Shown here: positions 32,907 through 43,421 of the stretch, piece by piece
Layout of the letters: every line of letters starts with the position of its first letter
Numbering within the stretch: the first letter of the stretch is position 1
Source: Sulfuritalea sp.
Lineage (GTDB): Bacteria; Pseudomonadota; Gammaproteobacteria; Burkholderiales; Rhodocyclaceae
Reading direction: 5' to 3'
Length of the DNA stretch: 57,541 nt
Assembly (NCBI GenBank): GCA_021738385.1
Contig: JAIPCF010000008.1
Location: 1 to 57,541 of the forward strand
Notes under the pieces: generated by a model
The model's database searches: none
The model's input: the letters and a program-made list of their open reading frames with translations, nothing else
Told to the model about the DNA's origin: nothing
Made by a program: the position numbers and the translations under genes

Positions 32907-35900
32907 TTGGATTCCTCCGCAGCAACATTCGGCGATTGACCGAGCTTTTCAACTTTCGGGTCCGCCCAGCTCCCGGTCACACCGTACTCGAAGGCGAAGG
33001 CCTGATCGAGCGGGTCCTTGAACAGTTTTTGTGCGGCCCAGACCACGGCACCAGCAACCGGATTCGCGATCATGGTGCCGACGGCAATCGATTCGCCCAC
33101 TGCGGGTTGCACGCGTACTTTGAGATTCTGTGTTTCGGTTCCGAGATTGACCGTGCCGCTCATCAGCACTTTCGCCGACGGACCCTTGATTTGCAGCTCC
33201 CTGGTTTCCATTTCGCCATGGGCAACCGTAAATTGACCACCGATATTGTCGAAGGCGAAACCCTGGCTGAAAATATCGCGGAAGTCGAGCGTGATGCGGC
33301 GCGGCAGGGACTGCAGGCTGAGAATGCCGAGCAGGCGCCCTACGCCGGGTTCGAGTTTGACGAACTGCCCGCCCGAGGCTTCAAGGCTGAGCTTGCCGTC
33401 AAGCGTCGGGTAATCGATCTTGAACGGAGACCCGCCCCATGAAAGATTGCCGGTGAGCTTGGCGCTGCCGCGCTTCACCGTATCCGGATAGCCAATCCGC
33501 GCAATCAATTTCTCGATACTTTTTGCATCAAGCTTGAATTCGATGTCGGTACCGGATTGGGTCTTGTTGCGACGCCAGTGTCCGGAGGCTTCCAGTACGC
33601 CGTCTTCATTTTTCGCATTGATCTGGGTGTTCCACACGCCGTCAAGATTTTGAGCTGCGATACGTATGGTGCCCAGCGGACGATCTTTGAAAGAGAGTTT
33701 CTCGACGGTGATGTCGAGCGCCGGGATCTGGTCGATGACTTCGCTGGCCTGCGCCTGCAATTCCGTCGGTGTCGCAACTGATTCAGGTATTGAAAACTGG
33801 GCGATGCTCCCGGAAAGCTTTCCACTGCCGACGCTGTTCCAGTCGAAATTGCCGTTCAATTCCCGGCTTTCCAGATCGAAACGCGTGTTGCTGCTTTTTT
33901 CAGGGCGGCTTCCCTTGATGCGTACGTCGTGGAAGTTCTTGTCCAGCACTGCCAGTTCAGTTGCGCTCAGGTCGAATCGAACGGCCGGCAAGCGAAAAAA
34001 CTGTGTTTCACCTTGCTTTGGGTCTTTGGTGGGGTTCGCCAGCAATTTGCGCCAAAAGTCGGCATCAATTTTCGGCAGCTTGACGGCGATGGCCAACTCG
34101 CGTTCCGGCATTGGCAGCTTGACATCGCCAAGCGCCAGTGTGCCGCGAGTGATACGTGGCGGAACGCTTTCATGCCGTCGCTGCAATTGCAGACGCAGGG
34201 AGCTTCCCAGACTTAGCTCAAGCATGTCTGTCGGCGCAATACGCCTGACAGGACTGGTTGTCGCATCGCCGCGCCCGTCGAATCTCTGTGCCCTGGTGTC
34301 AAGCTTGGCTGCCACCGGTTGCGGCTTGCGCTCGAAACTGAACACCATCGGTTCAGTGGCGGTTTTGTTGAAGGGATACTGCAAGCTCGATGAAATTCCG
34401 AGCAAGTTCGATTTCAATTTGACCTCAGCCGAATTTTTTCTTGCTCGCACCGAGCTGCTCCATTTCGAGCCACCTGACAAATGATCGAATACCGGATGGG
34501 GAAACAGCCGGCGCAAAGTTGCGATGCTGACTTCTCCTGCGGCATCGACCTGAACGCTGCCGTCCCCTTCCGTTTTGACGTCAACGCTTAGCGGCATTTC
34601 CAGCAAGTTGCCACGAATACCACTCGCTTGCAGGTGATCGGAGGAAAACTTCAAGCTGCCACGTACATTCGTCAAGGGTGGCAGATCCCCGTCAACAACC
34701 AGGCGATTGCCATCGAAGCGGTAATTTCCATCCACTTTTGAGTCGGGCAATTGGTACAAGGGAAGTTGGAGCTTGAGGTCGAGCGCGCCCGAGCCTTCCG
34801 CGCGCATGTCTTCGGTGAAGTGGTCAATGCGCTCGCCGACCGGGCTCGCTTCAATGAATCGCAAAAACTCCGCCGTTGGTCCCGCCGCAGTTCCCGTTAC
34901 GGTGAGTATATTTTTGTCGCTTTCGAGATCGGCAATCTCGGCGCGCACACCTTTGATGGCAACGCCCAGGATTTTCCCGCTGTTACCTGAAATCAGCATG
35001 CGCTCCCCGGCAAATAGCAGTTCGCCCTCTATTTCAGTGATTTCCGGCCAGCTTTCCGCGTAGCGCAGCGTCGCATCCTTGAATTTTCCACGTACTTCGA
35101 AAACGCCATCCGCGCCGCCTCGGTAAGGAAATTTTTCCAGGTCGCCGTGAAGTTTTAGCGTCACTTCGCTGGCACTGCCGGACTTGAGCCCGGCTTGCAG
35201 CCAGTCGCGGACGTTCTTGCCTACTGTCAGTGGCATGTAGCGCCATACGGCTCGGCCGGAGCCGCGGCTGAAGCGGGCGTCGAGATCCATCCGGCCCGGG
35301 CCTTCGCCGAGTGCGCGCCAGCTGCCGTTGGCCTCACCCGCGGCATCCTTGTTGTGGAAACTGACCTTTTGCATGGTCACTTGCAGCCCTGCGGCATCCG
35401 AGATCCAGCCAATGTCTGCGGCGAGGGCTTCCAGCTCAAGTTTCGGGTTCGCAAAGACGTTTGGCAGCTCGAGAGTGGCGGCGTGGCCGTCGAGTCGCAC
35501 GCTACCGGCTTTTTCGCTGCCTTCTATTCGGCCGTTGATACCGGATATCCCCGGCACCGGACCGAGGGCGCTGAGCCCCAGCCCCTCGAAACGACTTTTG
35601 ACATTCCAGCTTGCGAGCGCGGCGGGATTGTCAGCGCTGCCCATCCAGTCCAGCTTCAGATCGAATACCCGACCCTGTGGGGCGTGGCGAGCCAGTCGAG
35701 CGCGGGTGCCATCATCCAGTGGCAAATGGCTGGCGAGTTGGGCCAACGCTGCCAGATCCAGACCGTTGGCGCTGGCGCTTCCCTGTGCGGGACGGTTGGC
35801 GGCAGCGCCCAGCCAACTCAGTTCGACATCTGTCGGTTGCAGCGTCATGCCGTCCCGGGTTGCAAGTGTCAGGCGTTTCAGTTCAGCTTTGAAGCCGCCA

Positions 35901-36889
35901 TCCAGCCGGCGTCCAGCCAGCCGTCCTTCAAGACGGAGCAAGTCGAGCTCGGGCAAATCCGGCCTGAGTTGCAGGCGTACGTCGGCCAGTCGCACATCGG
36001 CCGTGACTGAACTCAATTGCTTGTCGGCAAAGCCCAGCCATAGTCGCAGTGCTCCGCTGCCTTGGGGCAGGGCTACGGGATAGTCGACCCAACTGCGCCA
36101 GCCTGCCAGGTCGGCATAGTCCAGCTCGGCATAGACCTCGCCCTTCCAGCTCTTGAACTGGTCCAGATCACGTCCTTTGAATTCGCCACGGATATCCAGT
36201 CGCGTGGCTAGCTGACGCGGGGGTTCTGCCGTGAAGCCGAAGCGATGACGGCTGCCGCTGTTGTCGATCTGAAGATTCAGGTGCTTCAGTTCCAGCGGTG
36301 CCGCGCTGCGCAACTCGTCGTGCCAGGCAATGCTGGCGTCTCGAATAATGACGCGTTCCTGCAGCAGCAGCCAGTCGGCAAAGCCTTCTTCGTCACCGGG
36401 TTGCGGTGTGATTTCAAGCCCGGCAGCGAAGAAGCGGCCGCTTTTGTCGCGGCGTAACTGCAGTGCCGGAGCGTCAAGTTCAAGGCGCGCCAGACGCAAT
36501 TCCAGATGCCACAACGAACTCCATGAAAGCTCGGCTTCAACGTTCTCAAAGCCCAAAGCAGGTCGATTTTCGGTATCGCGAATTTCGAAACCCTCAAGCT
36601 TCAGCGCTGGGTGCAAGCCGGCCCAATGGGCTTCAATCTTGCGAATGCCGACCGGACGATTGATAGCTGCGCCAAGCATTTGCTCGACGTCGCCGCGATA
36701 ATTTTCAATTTGCGGCAGGATGGCGTAGCGCAATGCCAGCAGCAACAGGGCGAACGCAAAGTAAGCCACTGCCAGCCCCCATAGCGCCACGGGCAGCACT
36801 ATCCCCAGTCTGGGACTGGCGAGCGGTGCGAGACGCAGACGGGAAAGCAGGCGTGAAATGATGGGCGGGGCGGTTTTTGATGCGGACAT
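32903..36889 (-). CDS. yhdP: YhdP family AsmA-like envelope protein
   Basis: A 1328-residue protein with one N-terminal membrane segment (about 28-52, LGIVLPVALWGLAVAYFAF) and a very long periplasmic part rich in beta strands. LKLEGFEIRDTENRPALGFENVEAEL is the typical AsmA-like start, and VGRLLGILSLQSLPRRITLDF with a following FDNIGGQFTVAHG is typical of the C-terminal DUF3971/AsmA2 region. In E. coli YhdP acts with TamB and YdbH in moving phospholipid to the outer membrane. The GTG/ATG start at 36889 faces glnE, 63 bases away. Confidence 0.9.
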   Translation of the reverse strand: MSASKTAPPIISRLLSRLRLAPLASPRLGIVLPVALWGLAVAYFAFALLLLALRYAILPQIENYRGDVEQMLGAAINRPVGIRKIEAHWAGLHPALKLEGFEIRDTENRPALGFENVEAELSWSSLWHLELRLARLELDAPALQLRRDKSGRFFAAGLEITPQPGDEEGFADWLLLQERVIIRDASIAWHDELRSAAPLELKHLNLQIDNSGSRHRFGFTAEPPRQLATRLDIRGEFKGRDLDQFKSWKGEVYAELDYADLAGWRSWVDYPVALPQGSGALRLWLGFADKQLSSVTADVRLADVRLQLRPDLPELDLLRLEGRLAGRRLDGGFKAELKRLTLATRDGMTLQPTDVELSWLGAAANRPAQGSASANGLDLAALAQLASHLPLDDGTRARLARHAPQGRVFDLKLDWMGSADNPAALASWNVKSRFEGLGLSALGPVPGISGINGRIEGSEKAGSVRLDGHAATLELPNVFANPKLELEALAADIGWISDAAGLQVTMQKVSFHNKDAAGEANGSWRALGEGPGRMDLDARFSRGSGRAVWRYMPLTVGKNVRDWLQAGLKSGSASEVTLKLHGDLEKFPYRGGADGVFEVRGKFKDATLRYAESWPEITEIEGELLFAGERMLISGNSGKILGVAIKGVRAEIADLESDKNILTVTGTAAGPTAEFLRFIEASPVGERIDHFTEDMRAEGSGALDLKLQLPLYQLPDSKVDGNYRFDGNRLVVDGDLPPLTNVRGSLKFSSDHLQASGIRGNLLEMPLSVDVKTEGDGSVQVDAAGEVSIATLRRLFPHPVFDHLSGGSKWSSSVRARKNSAEVKLKSNLLGISSSLQYPFNKTATEPMVFSFERKPQPVAAKLDTRAQRFDGRGDATTSPVRRIAPTDMLELSLGSSLRLQLQRRHESVPPRITRGTLALGDVKLPMPERELAIAVKLPKIDADFWRKLLANPTKDPKQGETQFFRLPAVRFDLSATELAVLDKNFHDVRIKGSRPEKSSNTRFDLESRELNGNFDWNSVGSGKLSGSIAQFSIPESVATPTELQAQASEVIDQIPALDITVEKLSFKDRPLGTIRIAAQNLDGVWNTQINAKNEDGVLEASGHWRRNKTQSGTDIEFKLDAKSIEKLIARIGYPDTVKRGSAKLTGNLSWGGSPFKIDYPTLDGKLSLEASGGQFVKLEPGVGRLLGILSLQSLPRRITLDFRDIFSQGFAFDNIGGQFTVAHGEMETRELQIKGPSAKVLMSGTVNLGTETQNLKVRVQPAVGESIAVGTMIANPVAGAVVWAAQKLFKDPLDQAFAFEYGVTGSWADPKVEKLGQSPNVAAEESK

Positions 36890-36952
36890 GAGGAGGCGGT
36901 TTGCCCAAGCTAGAATGGACGATCACAGCGCCGAATACACAAATTCTAACCG

Positions 36953-39658
36953 ATGCCCTCTCTCACTGATATCAAGGAAACATCCCGTTACCTGAGCCGC
37001 CTGCTGGAGGCAAAACCCGCATTGGCCACGGAAGTCGAAACAATGCTGCATCAGCCCGTAAGTGAGCAGGAATTGTCGGGCTGGCTGGAGGCGCAGCAGT
37101 TGTCGGAAGACAATCTCAAACCGGTGCTGCGCAAACTCAAACAGCGCGCGTACGCACGCATTGCGGCCCGTGATCTGATGGGCCTTGCGCCCTTGGCTGA
37201 AGTCACCGAATGCATGACGCTGATTGCCGAACTGGCGGTAAGGAAGACGGTCGAGATACTCGGGCCGGGCCTGATCAATCGCTACGGTACGCCGCGCGGC
37301 GCTGACGGAAGTGTGCAGGAATTGATTGTGCTCGGCATGGGCAAGCTCGGCGGACGCGAGTTGAACGTGTCTTCCGATATCGATTTGATTTTTGTTTTTC
37401 CGGAAGATGGTGAAACCGATGCGGCAAGCGCGAACTCGCGCTCGATTTCCAACGCCGAATTTTTTACCCGGCTCGGCCGCGGTTTGATCAATGCCATTGC
37501 CGATGCGACCGAAGACGGCCAGGTATTCCGCGTTGATATGCGATTGCGGCCCAATGGAGATTCCGGGCCGCTGGTGTGCTCCTTCGAGATGCTGGAGAAC
37601 TATTTCGTGGTTCAGGGGCGCGAATGGGAACGTTACGCCTGGATCAAGGCACGGCCAATGACCGGCGGCCGCCATGACGAGCTGGATCAGATTCGGCTGC
37701 CCTTTGTGTTTCGCAAGTATTTTGATTTCGGCGCGATCAATGCGATGCGCGAACTGCATGCGCAGATTCGCCGCGAAGTCGCCAAGAAGGACATGGCTGA
37801 TAACGTCAAGCTCGGTCCCGGTGGCATTCGCGAGATCGAGTTCATTGCCCAGGTGTTCCAGTTGATTCGTGGTGGGCGCGACGCGCCCTTGCAGATCAAG
37901 CCGACCCGGAAAGTGCTGGCACTTCTGGCCGAGCGCGGCATCCTGACGCCCGAGGTTGCCGGTGAGCTCGATTCGGGATACGACTTCCTGCGTCGGCTTG
38001 AGCATCGCCTGCAATATCTCGACGATGCCCAGACCCATAGCCTGCCCATCTCGACAGAAGACAGAAGGCGTGTGGCCAGCGCCATGAATTTCTCCAGCTT
38101 CGAGGCCCTGCTTGAGGAGCTGGATGATCATCGTGCCACCGTGTCGCGCCACTTCGAACAGGTTTTTGCAGATCCGAACCAGGGCGAGCATGCGCTGGCA
38201 GGATTGTGGGACGACGCTGGCGGAGATGCCCAGGAAGAGCAGTTCGAGAACCTGGGCTACCGCAATCCGCCGGCAGCGGCGCAGCGTCTGGCAACCTTGC
38301 GCGCAGCGCCTCTCTACCAGCAGATGTCACAGGATATTCGCAGCCGGTTCGATGTGCTCGTACCGCGTCTGATCGAAGCCGCCGCTGCCCTGCCCAATCC
38401 GGACGAAACCCTGTCAAGAGGTGTTGATCTGCTCGAGTCGATATCGCGCCGCGCAGCCTATTTGGCCTTGTTGCAGCAGTACCCGCAAGCACTGCAAAAA
38501 GTGGCGGAACTGGTCAGCAGTTCGAGCTGGGCCGCGAGTTATCTGCAGCGCCACCCGATTCTGCTCGATGAGTTGCTCGACCCTCGGCTACTTGAGGTGG
38601 CATTCGATTGGGCTGCGTTTCGCCTTCAGTTGCGCGAGCGCCTGGCGGAGCTTGAGCCTGATACCGAACAACAGATGGATGTATTGCGTGAAGCGCATCA
38701 CGCCCAGTCTTTCCGCCTGTTGACCAAAGATATTGCCGGAATGCTGACTGTCGAGGCACTGTCTGACCGTCTTTCGGCGCTTGCGGACATCCTGCTTGAG
38801 GCCGCCATCGAATGCGCGTGGAAGAAGATCGCAAAGCGCCACATCGAGACGCCGAAATTCGCGGTGATCAGCTACGGCAAGCTGGGCGGCAAGGAGCTCG
38901 GCTATGCCTCAGATCTTGATCTGGTGTTTTTGTTTGACGACGACGCGTCCGATGCCGCTGAAAACTATTCCCGGCTCGGCACGCGCCTCAACACCTGGCT
39001 CTCGGCTCAGACTTCGGCAGGGCAGTTGTTCGAGACCGACCTGCGCTTGCGACCCAATGGTGATTCCGGATTGGTAGTCAGCTCGATCGAAGCATTCCGC
39101 AAATACCAGCTTGAGTCTGCCTGGGTCTGGGAGCATCAGGCGCTGACCCGTGCGCGCTTTTCGGCGGGCGACCCGGCAGTGGGCGAGGCTTTTGAGCGTA
39201 TTCGTTGCGAAGTGCTGCGCCAACAGCGGGATCTCGACAGCTTGCGCGACGAGGTACTCGCAATGCGCAAGAAAATGCTGGAGGCCCATGGCACCAAGGG
39301 CGATCAACGAGATACCGTGTTCGATCTCAAACATGACCCCGGCGGTCTGGTCGATGTCGAGTTCATTGTTCAGTTTCTGGTGCTCGGTCATGCCCATCAG
39401 CATGCCGAGCTCACTGGCAACCTCGGCAATATTGCCTTGCTGAGGATTGCCGGCAGTCTGGGGCTGATTCCCGCCGACCTCGCGGAGAAGGTGCGCGACA
39501 CTTACCGCGACTATCGACGCATGCAGCACGTTTTGCGCCTGAACGGGGCGCGCCCGCGCGTCGCCAAGGAGACTGTGCAGCAACGCGTGGACGCCGTGCG
39601 TGAACTGTGGCGGTTTGTATTCGGAGATCAGAGAGCGGCAGGCAATAATTCGGAGTGA
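36953..39658 (+). CDS. glnE: Bifunctional glutamine synthetase adenylyltransferase/deadenylylase GlnE
   Basis: Adds or removes AMP on glutamine synthetase under PII control. The protein of 901 residues has two nucleotidyltransferase domains, recognised by GKLGGRELNVSSDIDLIF (about 129, deadenylylation) and GKLGGKELGYASDLDLVF (about 641, adenylylation), each followed by a helical domain: RLEHRLQYLDDAQTHSLP in the first, MQHVLRLNGARPRV in the second. The N-terminal domain is somewhat short relative to the 946-residue E. coli enzyme. It is divergent from yhdP. The ATG at 36953 has no strong ribosome site. Confidence 0.97.
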   Translation: MPSLTDIKETSRYLSRLLEAKPALATEVETMLHQPVSEQELSGWLEAQQLSEDNLKPVLRKLKQRAYARIAARDLMGLAPLAEVTECMTLIAELAVRKTVEILGPGLINRYGTPRGADGSVQELIVLGMGKLGGRELNVSSDIDLIFVFPEDGETDAASANSRSISNAEFFTRLGRGLINAIADATEDGQVFRVDMRLRPNGDSGPLVCSFEMLENYFVVQGREWERYAWIKARPMTGGRHDELDQIRLPFVFRKYFDFGAINAMRELHAQIRREVAKKDMADNVKLGPGGIREIEFIAQVFQLIRGGRDAPLQIKPTRKVLALLAERGILTPEVAGELDSGYDFLRRLEHRLQYLDDAQTHSLPISTEDRRRVASAMNFSSFEALLEELDDHRATVSRHFEQVFADPNQGEHALAGLWDDAGGDAQEEQFENLGYRNPPAAAQRLATLRAAPLYQQMSQDIRSRFDVLVPRLIEAAAALPNPDETLSRGVDLLESISRRAAYLALLQQYPQALQKVAELVSSSSWAASYLQRHPILLDELLDPRLLEVAFDWAAFRLQLRERLAELEPDTEQQMDVLREAHHAQSFRLLTKDIAGMLTVEALSDRLSALADILLEAAIECAWKKIAKRHIETPKFAVISYGKLGGKELGYASDLDLVFLFDDDASDAAENYSRLGTRLNTWLSAQTSAGQLFETDLRLRPNGDSGLVVSSIEAFRKYQLESAWVWEHQALTRARFSAGDPAVGEAFERIRCEVLRQQRDLDSLRDEVLAMRKKMLEAHGTKGDQRDTVFDLKHDPGGLVDVEFIVQFLVLGHAHQHAELTGNLGNIALLRIAGSLGLIPADLAEKVRDTYRDYRRMQHVLRLNGARPRVAKETVQQRVDAVRELWRFVFGDQRAAGNNSE

Positions 39659-39727
39659 ATAGCTGGCGAGAACGAACGAGCACAGCACTGGTAACATTCC
39701 GCTCTCCGCTTACTTAGCCCTGATGCC

Positions 39728-40978
39728 ATGCCTGTCAATTACGCCACCCCGGCCGCTGAATCCCTTTTCCCTGTCGCTGGTGTTCGTCTCGGCACCGCAG
39801 AGGCAGGGATTCGCAAGAAAAATCGTCGCGATCTGACTTTGATCGAGCTTGCTCCGGGCAGTCAGGCCGCCGGCGTGTTCACGCAGAACAGATGCTGCGC
39901 CGCGCCCGTCACGTTGTGTCGAGAGCATCTGGCCAGCGGCGGCGGTAATCGTGCGCTGGTCATCAACACCGGCATCGCCAATGCGGCCACGGGCGAACAG
40001 GGCATGCACGCCGCACGCGAGACCTGCGCGGCGGTGGCGCAGTTGCTGAACTGCGAAGCCGATCAAGTGCTGCCGTTCTCGACCGGGGTGATTCTCGAGC
40101 ATCTGCCGGTAGATCGCCTGATTGCTGGCCTGCCCGCCGCCCAGGCCGATCTTGCAGCGGATCACTGGCACGCCGCCGCGCATGCCATCATGACCACGGA
40201 TACAGTGGCCAAGGCTGCCAGTCGCCGTGTCACCAGCGCCGACTTTTCAATTACCGTTACCGGCATCAGCAAAGGCGCCGGCATGATCCGCCCCAACATG
40301 GCGACCATGCTTGGATTCGTCGCCACCGACGCCGGAATTGAGCCGCAGCTACTGCAGCAACTGGCGAAAGACGCCGCCGATGTTTCGTTCAACTGCATCA
40401 CCGTGGACGGCGATACCTCAACCAATGACTCTTTTGTCGTCATCGCTACCGGTGCCTCGGGCTGCATGATTGAAAGCGAGGCGTCGCCTCACTGGCAAAC
40501 AGTTCGCGACGCGGTAATCGGCGTCGCCCAGAAGTTGGCGCAGGCCATCGTGCGCGACGGCGAGGGCGCCACCAAGTTCATCACCCTGAAAGTCGGCGGT
40601 GGCGGTACGGCGCAGGAATCCCGTCTGGTGGCGTATGCCATCGGTCATTCACCCTTGGTCAAGACGGCTTTCTTCGCCTCCGATCCCAATCTCGGGCGTA
40701 TTCTTGCGGCGATAGGTTACGCCGGCATCGCCGACCTCGATGCTGCTGCTGTGCGCGTCTGGTTGGGCTGTGGACTCGGCGACAGCTTCGAGGAAGTACT
40801 GGTTTCGGAAAATGGCGGTCGTGCTGCCAGCTATCGCGAAGAAGACGGTGCCCGAATCATGGCGGAAGCCGAAATCACCGTGCGGGTCGATCTCGCCCGT
40901 GGCGAAGCAGAGGCTACGGTCTGGACCTGTGACCTTTCCTACGACTACGTAAAAATCAACGCCGACTACCGGTCGTAG
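39728..40978 (+). CDS. argJ: Bifunctional ornithine acetyltransferase/N-acetylglutamate synthase ArgJ
   Basis: Transfers the acetyl group of N-acetylornithine to glutamate in the cyclic arginine pathway. The precursor cleaves itself before T193 in the motif NMATMLGF, and [10 protein letters not shown] and [16 protein letters not shown] are typical. 416 residues is normal. Two repeat-related segments lie inside: an antisense copy at 40223-40248, which codes SRRVTSADF, and a diverged sense copy at 40589-40612, which codes KVGGGGTA. They replace residues in loops of the family with little or no change in length. Confidence 0.97.
   Translation: MPVNYATPAAESLFPVAGVRLGTAEAGIRKKNRRDLTLIELAPGSQAAGVFTQNRCCAAPVTLCREHLASGGGNRALVINTGIANAATGEQGMHAARETCAAVAQLLNCEADQVLPFSTGVILEHLPVDRLIAGLPAAQADLAADHWHAAAHAIMTTDTVAKAASRRVTSADFSITVTGISKGAGMIRPNMATMLGFVATDAGIEPQLLQQLAKDAADVSFNCITVDGDTSTNDSFVVIATGASGCMIESEASPHWQTVRDAVIGVAQKLAQAIVRDGEGATKFITLKVGGGGTAQESRLVAYAIGHSPLVKTAFFASDPNLGRILAAIGYAGIADLDAAAVRVWLGCGLGDSFEEVLVSENGGRAASYREEDGARIMAEAEITVRVDLARGEAEATVWTCDLSYDYVKINADYRS
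40223..40248 (-). repeat. Dispersed KVGAG repeat copy, antisense in argJ
   Basis: 24 bases are identical to the glnS copy, but the element is read from the opposite strand relative to the gene and therefore encodes RRVTSADF rather than KVGAG. Confidence 0.85.
40589..40612 (+). repeat. Diverged KVGAG repeat copy, sense in argJ
   Basis: AAAGTCGGCGGTGGCGGTAC followed by GGCG; resembles the copy at 41978-42000. Encodes KVGGGGTA. It may be chance similarity given the Gly-rich coding. Confidence 0.4.
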
Positions 40979-41012
40979 TTAAACAGTACATCCGGCCCCG
41001 CCCGGTAAACTC

Positions 41013-41044
41013 TAAAAAGCCCACATAAATGCGGGCTTTTTAGC
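41013..41044 (+). terminator. Rho-independent terminator after argJ
   Basis: An 8-bp stem (AAAAGCCC at 41016-41023 with GGGCTTTT at 41034-41041) and a 10-base loop, about 37 bases after the argJ stop. Confidence 0.8.
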
Positions 41045-41097
41045 CGGTGGCGTTCCAATATCATCCATCGACTCTCGCGGGATAGCGTCCTGCAAAC

Positions 41098-41466
41098 TCA
41101 GCATCCGGCAATCAATCGGTGTGCAATATCCTCAGGAGCAGCTGCCAGGCGACTTCCCGCCAGCCACGTGGTTAGATGGGACCCGGTGTCACTCGGATTA
41201 ACCCGTATTACGCCAAAAGTCGCCGGGGATGATTCATTGTCCGTCAAGATCAGGAAAGTACTTTCCCCAGGCAAATCACCCGTGCGATTGCGGACGCGCA
41301 GGTGGGGCATTTTTTTGTTGATGTTGTAACTAATGCATCGAGCGATCTTGTGGGGACTGGTGTAGCTATCACTCTCGACCCGCTTGCCTGGATCCGCTGT
41401 TTCCGAAGGTGAGAGGGCATAACTCCCAAGTGCTATCGCCAAGAAGACCAACCCCGGAGTAGCCAT
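41098..41466 (-). CDS. Small exported protein of unknown function
   Basis: A 122-residue protein with a likely signal peptide (MATPGLVFLAIALGSYALS, about residues 1-19). The mature part has ARCISYNINKK and ends in HRLIAGC, so the two Cys residues could form a disulfide. This pattern of an early CI-motif and a terminal Cys resembles small secreted or lipoprotein families in betaproteobacteria, but I cannot name one. Of three successive ATG codons, the third (41466) is best spaced from AGGGG. It stands alone in a low-coding region. Confidence 0.55.
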   Translation of the reverse strand: MATPGLVFLAIALGSYALSPSETADPGKRVESDSYTSPHKIARCISYNINKKMPHLRVRNRTGDLPGESTFLILTDNESSPATFGVIRVNPSDTGSHLTTWLAGSRLAAAPEDIAHRLIAGC

Positions 41467-41472
41467 CATCAT

Positions 41473-42153
41473 TCCCCTGTTTTATTCGATGCGAGCGCTT
41501 GGCGAGCCCGACCTGAGGACTCAACAAACACCGTTCTGATCTAACCAAAACGTACTTGCAGCGTATTCCTTTGGCGCTGGTTAGTCAGCGAAAACAGGAG
41601 GTGAAACAGCGGTCAATTTGGCGCCAGCTTTTCGAGTGCGTATCGGATGCTCAAGTAGCCAGCTGCGGACAAAGCGAGTCCGCTTGCGCTGCAATGCTGC
41701 CGGTGCGCAAGGCTGCGTCAGATTCGCGATACTGACTTGCGCCACGCTTGGTTGCTCGCAAGCGATAGCAGAGGCCACCGAAAATTGGTGGTGCGTGATT
41801 ACCTGCAACCAGCGGGGGTAGCTCGGGCCAACATGGGGGGGCTGAAAAATCCTTTTGACGAGGGGAGGTGGATAGTGAAGCTGATAGCAATGCGACCTCG
41901 CTCGTCCCTCCCGGCCCTCGGAAATTGCATGTTTGCCGGGAGCGGCAATGGGTTAAGTGCTGCAAGCAAGGGGGCAATAGTCGGCGCTGGTGGTACGGCG
42001 AAGTTTCAAGAGAGTGCAAGGTTCACTCGCCTGGAGCAATCCGCTGGAAGGTGGGTGCAGCGATGGCTACAGGAAACTGGAGTCCTCCAGCCACGAGGCA
42101 TTCATTGGGTCAACGCCGATTACCGGCCGTCGATTCGAAGGACGCGGCCGGAA
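41473..42153. other. Poorly coding 0.7-kb stretch between an exported protein and a PAS-GGDEF gene
   Basis: All frames here give short, compositionally odd products with no recognised motif. It may be a decayed gene or long intergenic sequence. The only named element is a copy of the dispersed repeat at 41978-42000. I found no transposase remnant or tRNA. Confidence 0.5.
41978..42000 (+). repeat. Dispersed KVGAG repeat copy in the non-coding stretch
   Basis: TAGTCGGCGCTGGTGGTACG then GCG, matching the core outside any supported gene. Confidence 0.6.
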
Positions 42154-43155
42154 TTACTTTGCGGCTTGGTCTCCCTGGGCTGCGACTACACGATTGCGTC
42201 CGGCGTGCTTCGCTTCGTAAAGAGCGCTGTCGGCCGAAGCGATCAGGCTCGCCTCAGTCAGTTCGGGTGCGGGGTGCGTGGTCGATACGCCGATGCTCAA
42301 ACTCACTCGACCCAGTTCGCTGGCGCCATGGGGAATCTCGAGAGCGGCAACGTGATCAAGAACGCGCTGTGCGATGCCCTGTGCGCCAACCGTGTCGGTT
42401 GAGGACAGGATGACGGCGAACTCCTCGCCACCGTAACGGGCAACCAGATCGCCCGGTCGATGCACCACCTGCTCCAGTACCTGGGCAATTTTCTGCAGGC
42501 AGGTATCTCCTGCCTGATGTCCGTAAGTATCGTTGTAGCGCTTGAAGTGATCGACATCGATCATGAGTAGCGACAAGGCTTTGCGGCCACGGCGATCGCG
42601 CATCCATTCATTGGCCAATCTTTCGTCAAAGCTGCGACGGTTGGCAACGCCTGTCAGGCCATCGCGGCTGGCGAGTTTTTCGAGTGCGGTCTGGGCATTG
42701 CGGTGTTCGGTGACGTCGCGCAGGGTTTCGATGACAGCCAGCAGGCGACCGGATTCGTCATAAATCGGGCCGGCGTCGATGGCGAGATAGAGCCTCGTGT
42801 CGCGACAGGGCATGACACACCAGTTTTCGGCATGCACGCCGAAGGACACCTCCGCGATGTTGTCGTGTTGGGTGTAGAGCGACTTGGCTTCGTCCATGCG
42901 TCCTTGCGCTAGCAGATCGGCCAGACAGGGGCGGGGTGATTCGTAGAATGCACGCCAGTGGTCGCGGGTGCCGATGACCTCCTCGGCTTTGATTCCGGTC
43001 AGCCTTTCGCAGGCCTTGTTCCAGATCAGGACATTGCACTCGGCATCAAGCACAAAAGTCGGAACTACCAGATGCTGCATCAGGTGCACCGCAAAGTTCT
43101 GGCCGAGATCGATATGCACCTTTTTCGGCCGCCCGCTTGCCTCCTCCATCTTCAT
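42154..43155 (-). CDS. PAS-GGDEF diguanylate cyclase
   Basis: A 333-residue cytosolic protein. A PAS domain (about 20-150: MQHLVVPTFVLDAECNVLIW, WNKACERLTGIKAEEVIG, and a C-terminal PAC-like AGPIYDESGRLLAVIETLRD) is followed by a GGDEF domain with DVDHFKRYNDTYGHQAGD, the active site GGEEF, and the I-site RPGD five residues before it. The ATG at 43155 is well spaced from GGAG; a TTG at 43167 adds four residues. The product is likely c-di-GMP, with output tuned by the PAS domain and product inhibition. No membrane segment is seen. Confidence 0.92.
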   Translation of the reverse strand: MKMEEASGRPKKVHIDLGQNFAVHLMQHLVVPTFVLDAECNVLIWNKACERLTGIKAEEVIGTRDHWRAFYESPRPCLADLLAQGRMDEAKSLYTQHDNIAEVSFGVHAENWCVMPCRDTRLYLAIDAGPIYDESGRLLAVIETLRDVTEHRNAQTALEKLASRDGLTGVANRRSFDERLANEWMRDRRGRKALSLLMIDVDHFKRYNDTYGHQAGDTCLQKIAQVLEQVVHRPGDLVARYGGEEFAVILSSTDTVGAQGIAQRVLDHVAALEIPHGASELGRVSLSIGVSTTHPAPELTEASLIASADSALYEAKHAGRNRVVAAQGDQAAK

Positions 43156-43421
43156 TTCGTTCTCCAAGACGAATGTGGCTGGTCTTTATTTTCCGCCAGT
43201 TACTATTCGATAACTATACCGCGTTAAAAGCATAGCGCACATGGCCAAAGCCTCTTCGCGGTGTCGATACCGCAGTGAAAATGGCAACAATATTTCGCTC
43301 GATTCAGGCCTGCCTGCGTTGGCTTGTGCTCCCTACCGAGCATCCGCTATGCGCTGATCCCGTCCGTCCAATTCCAGTGTCAGCACGGTTTGACCTCCGG
43401 GCGGTGCATGCGGGGTCTCGT

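Noticed and set aside
36923-38191. Open frame antisense to glnE
   Set aside because: glnE motifs on the plus strand are clear; the antisense product has no domain.
41473-42153. Transposase remnant or tRNA-like insertion site
   Set aside because: No transposase motif, terminal inverted repeats or tRNA fold could be recognised in any frame.
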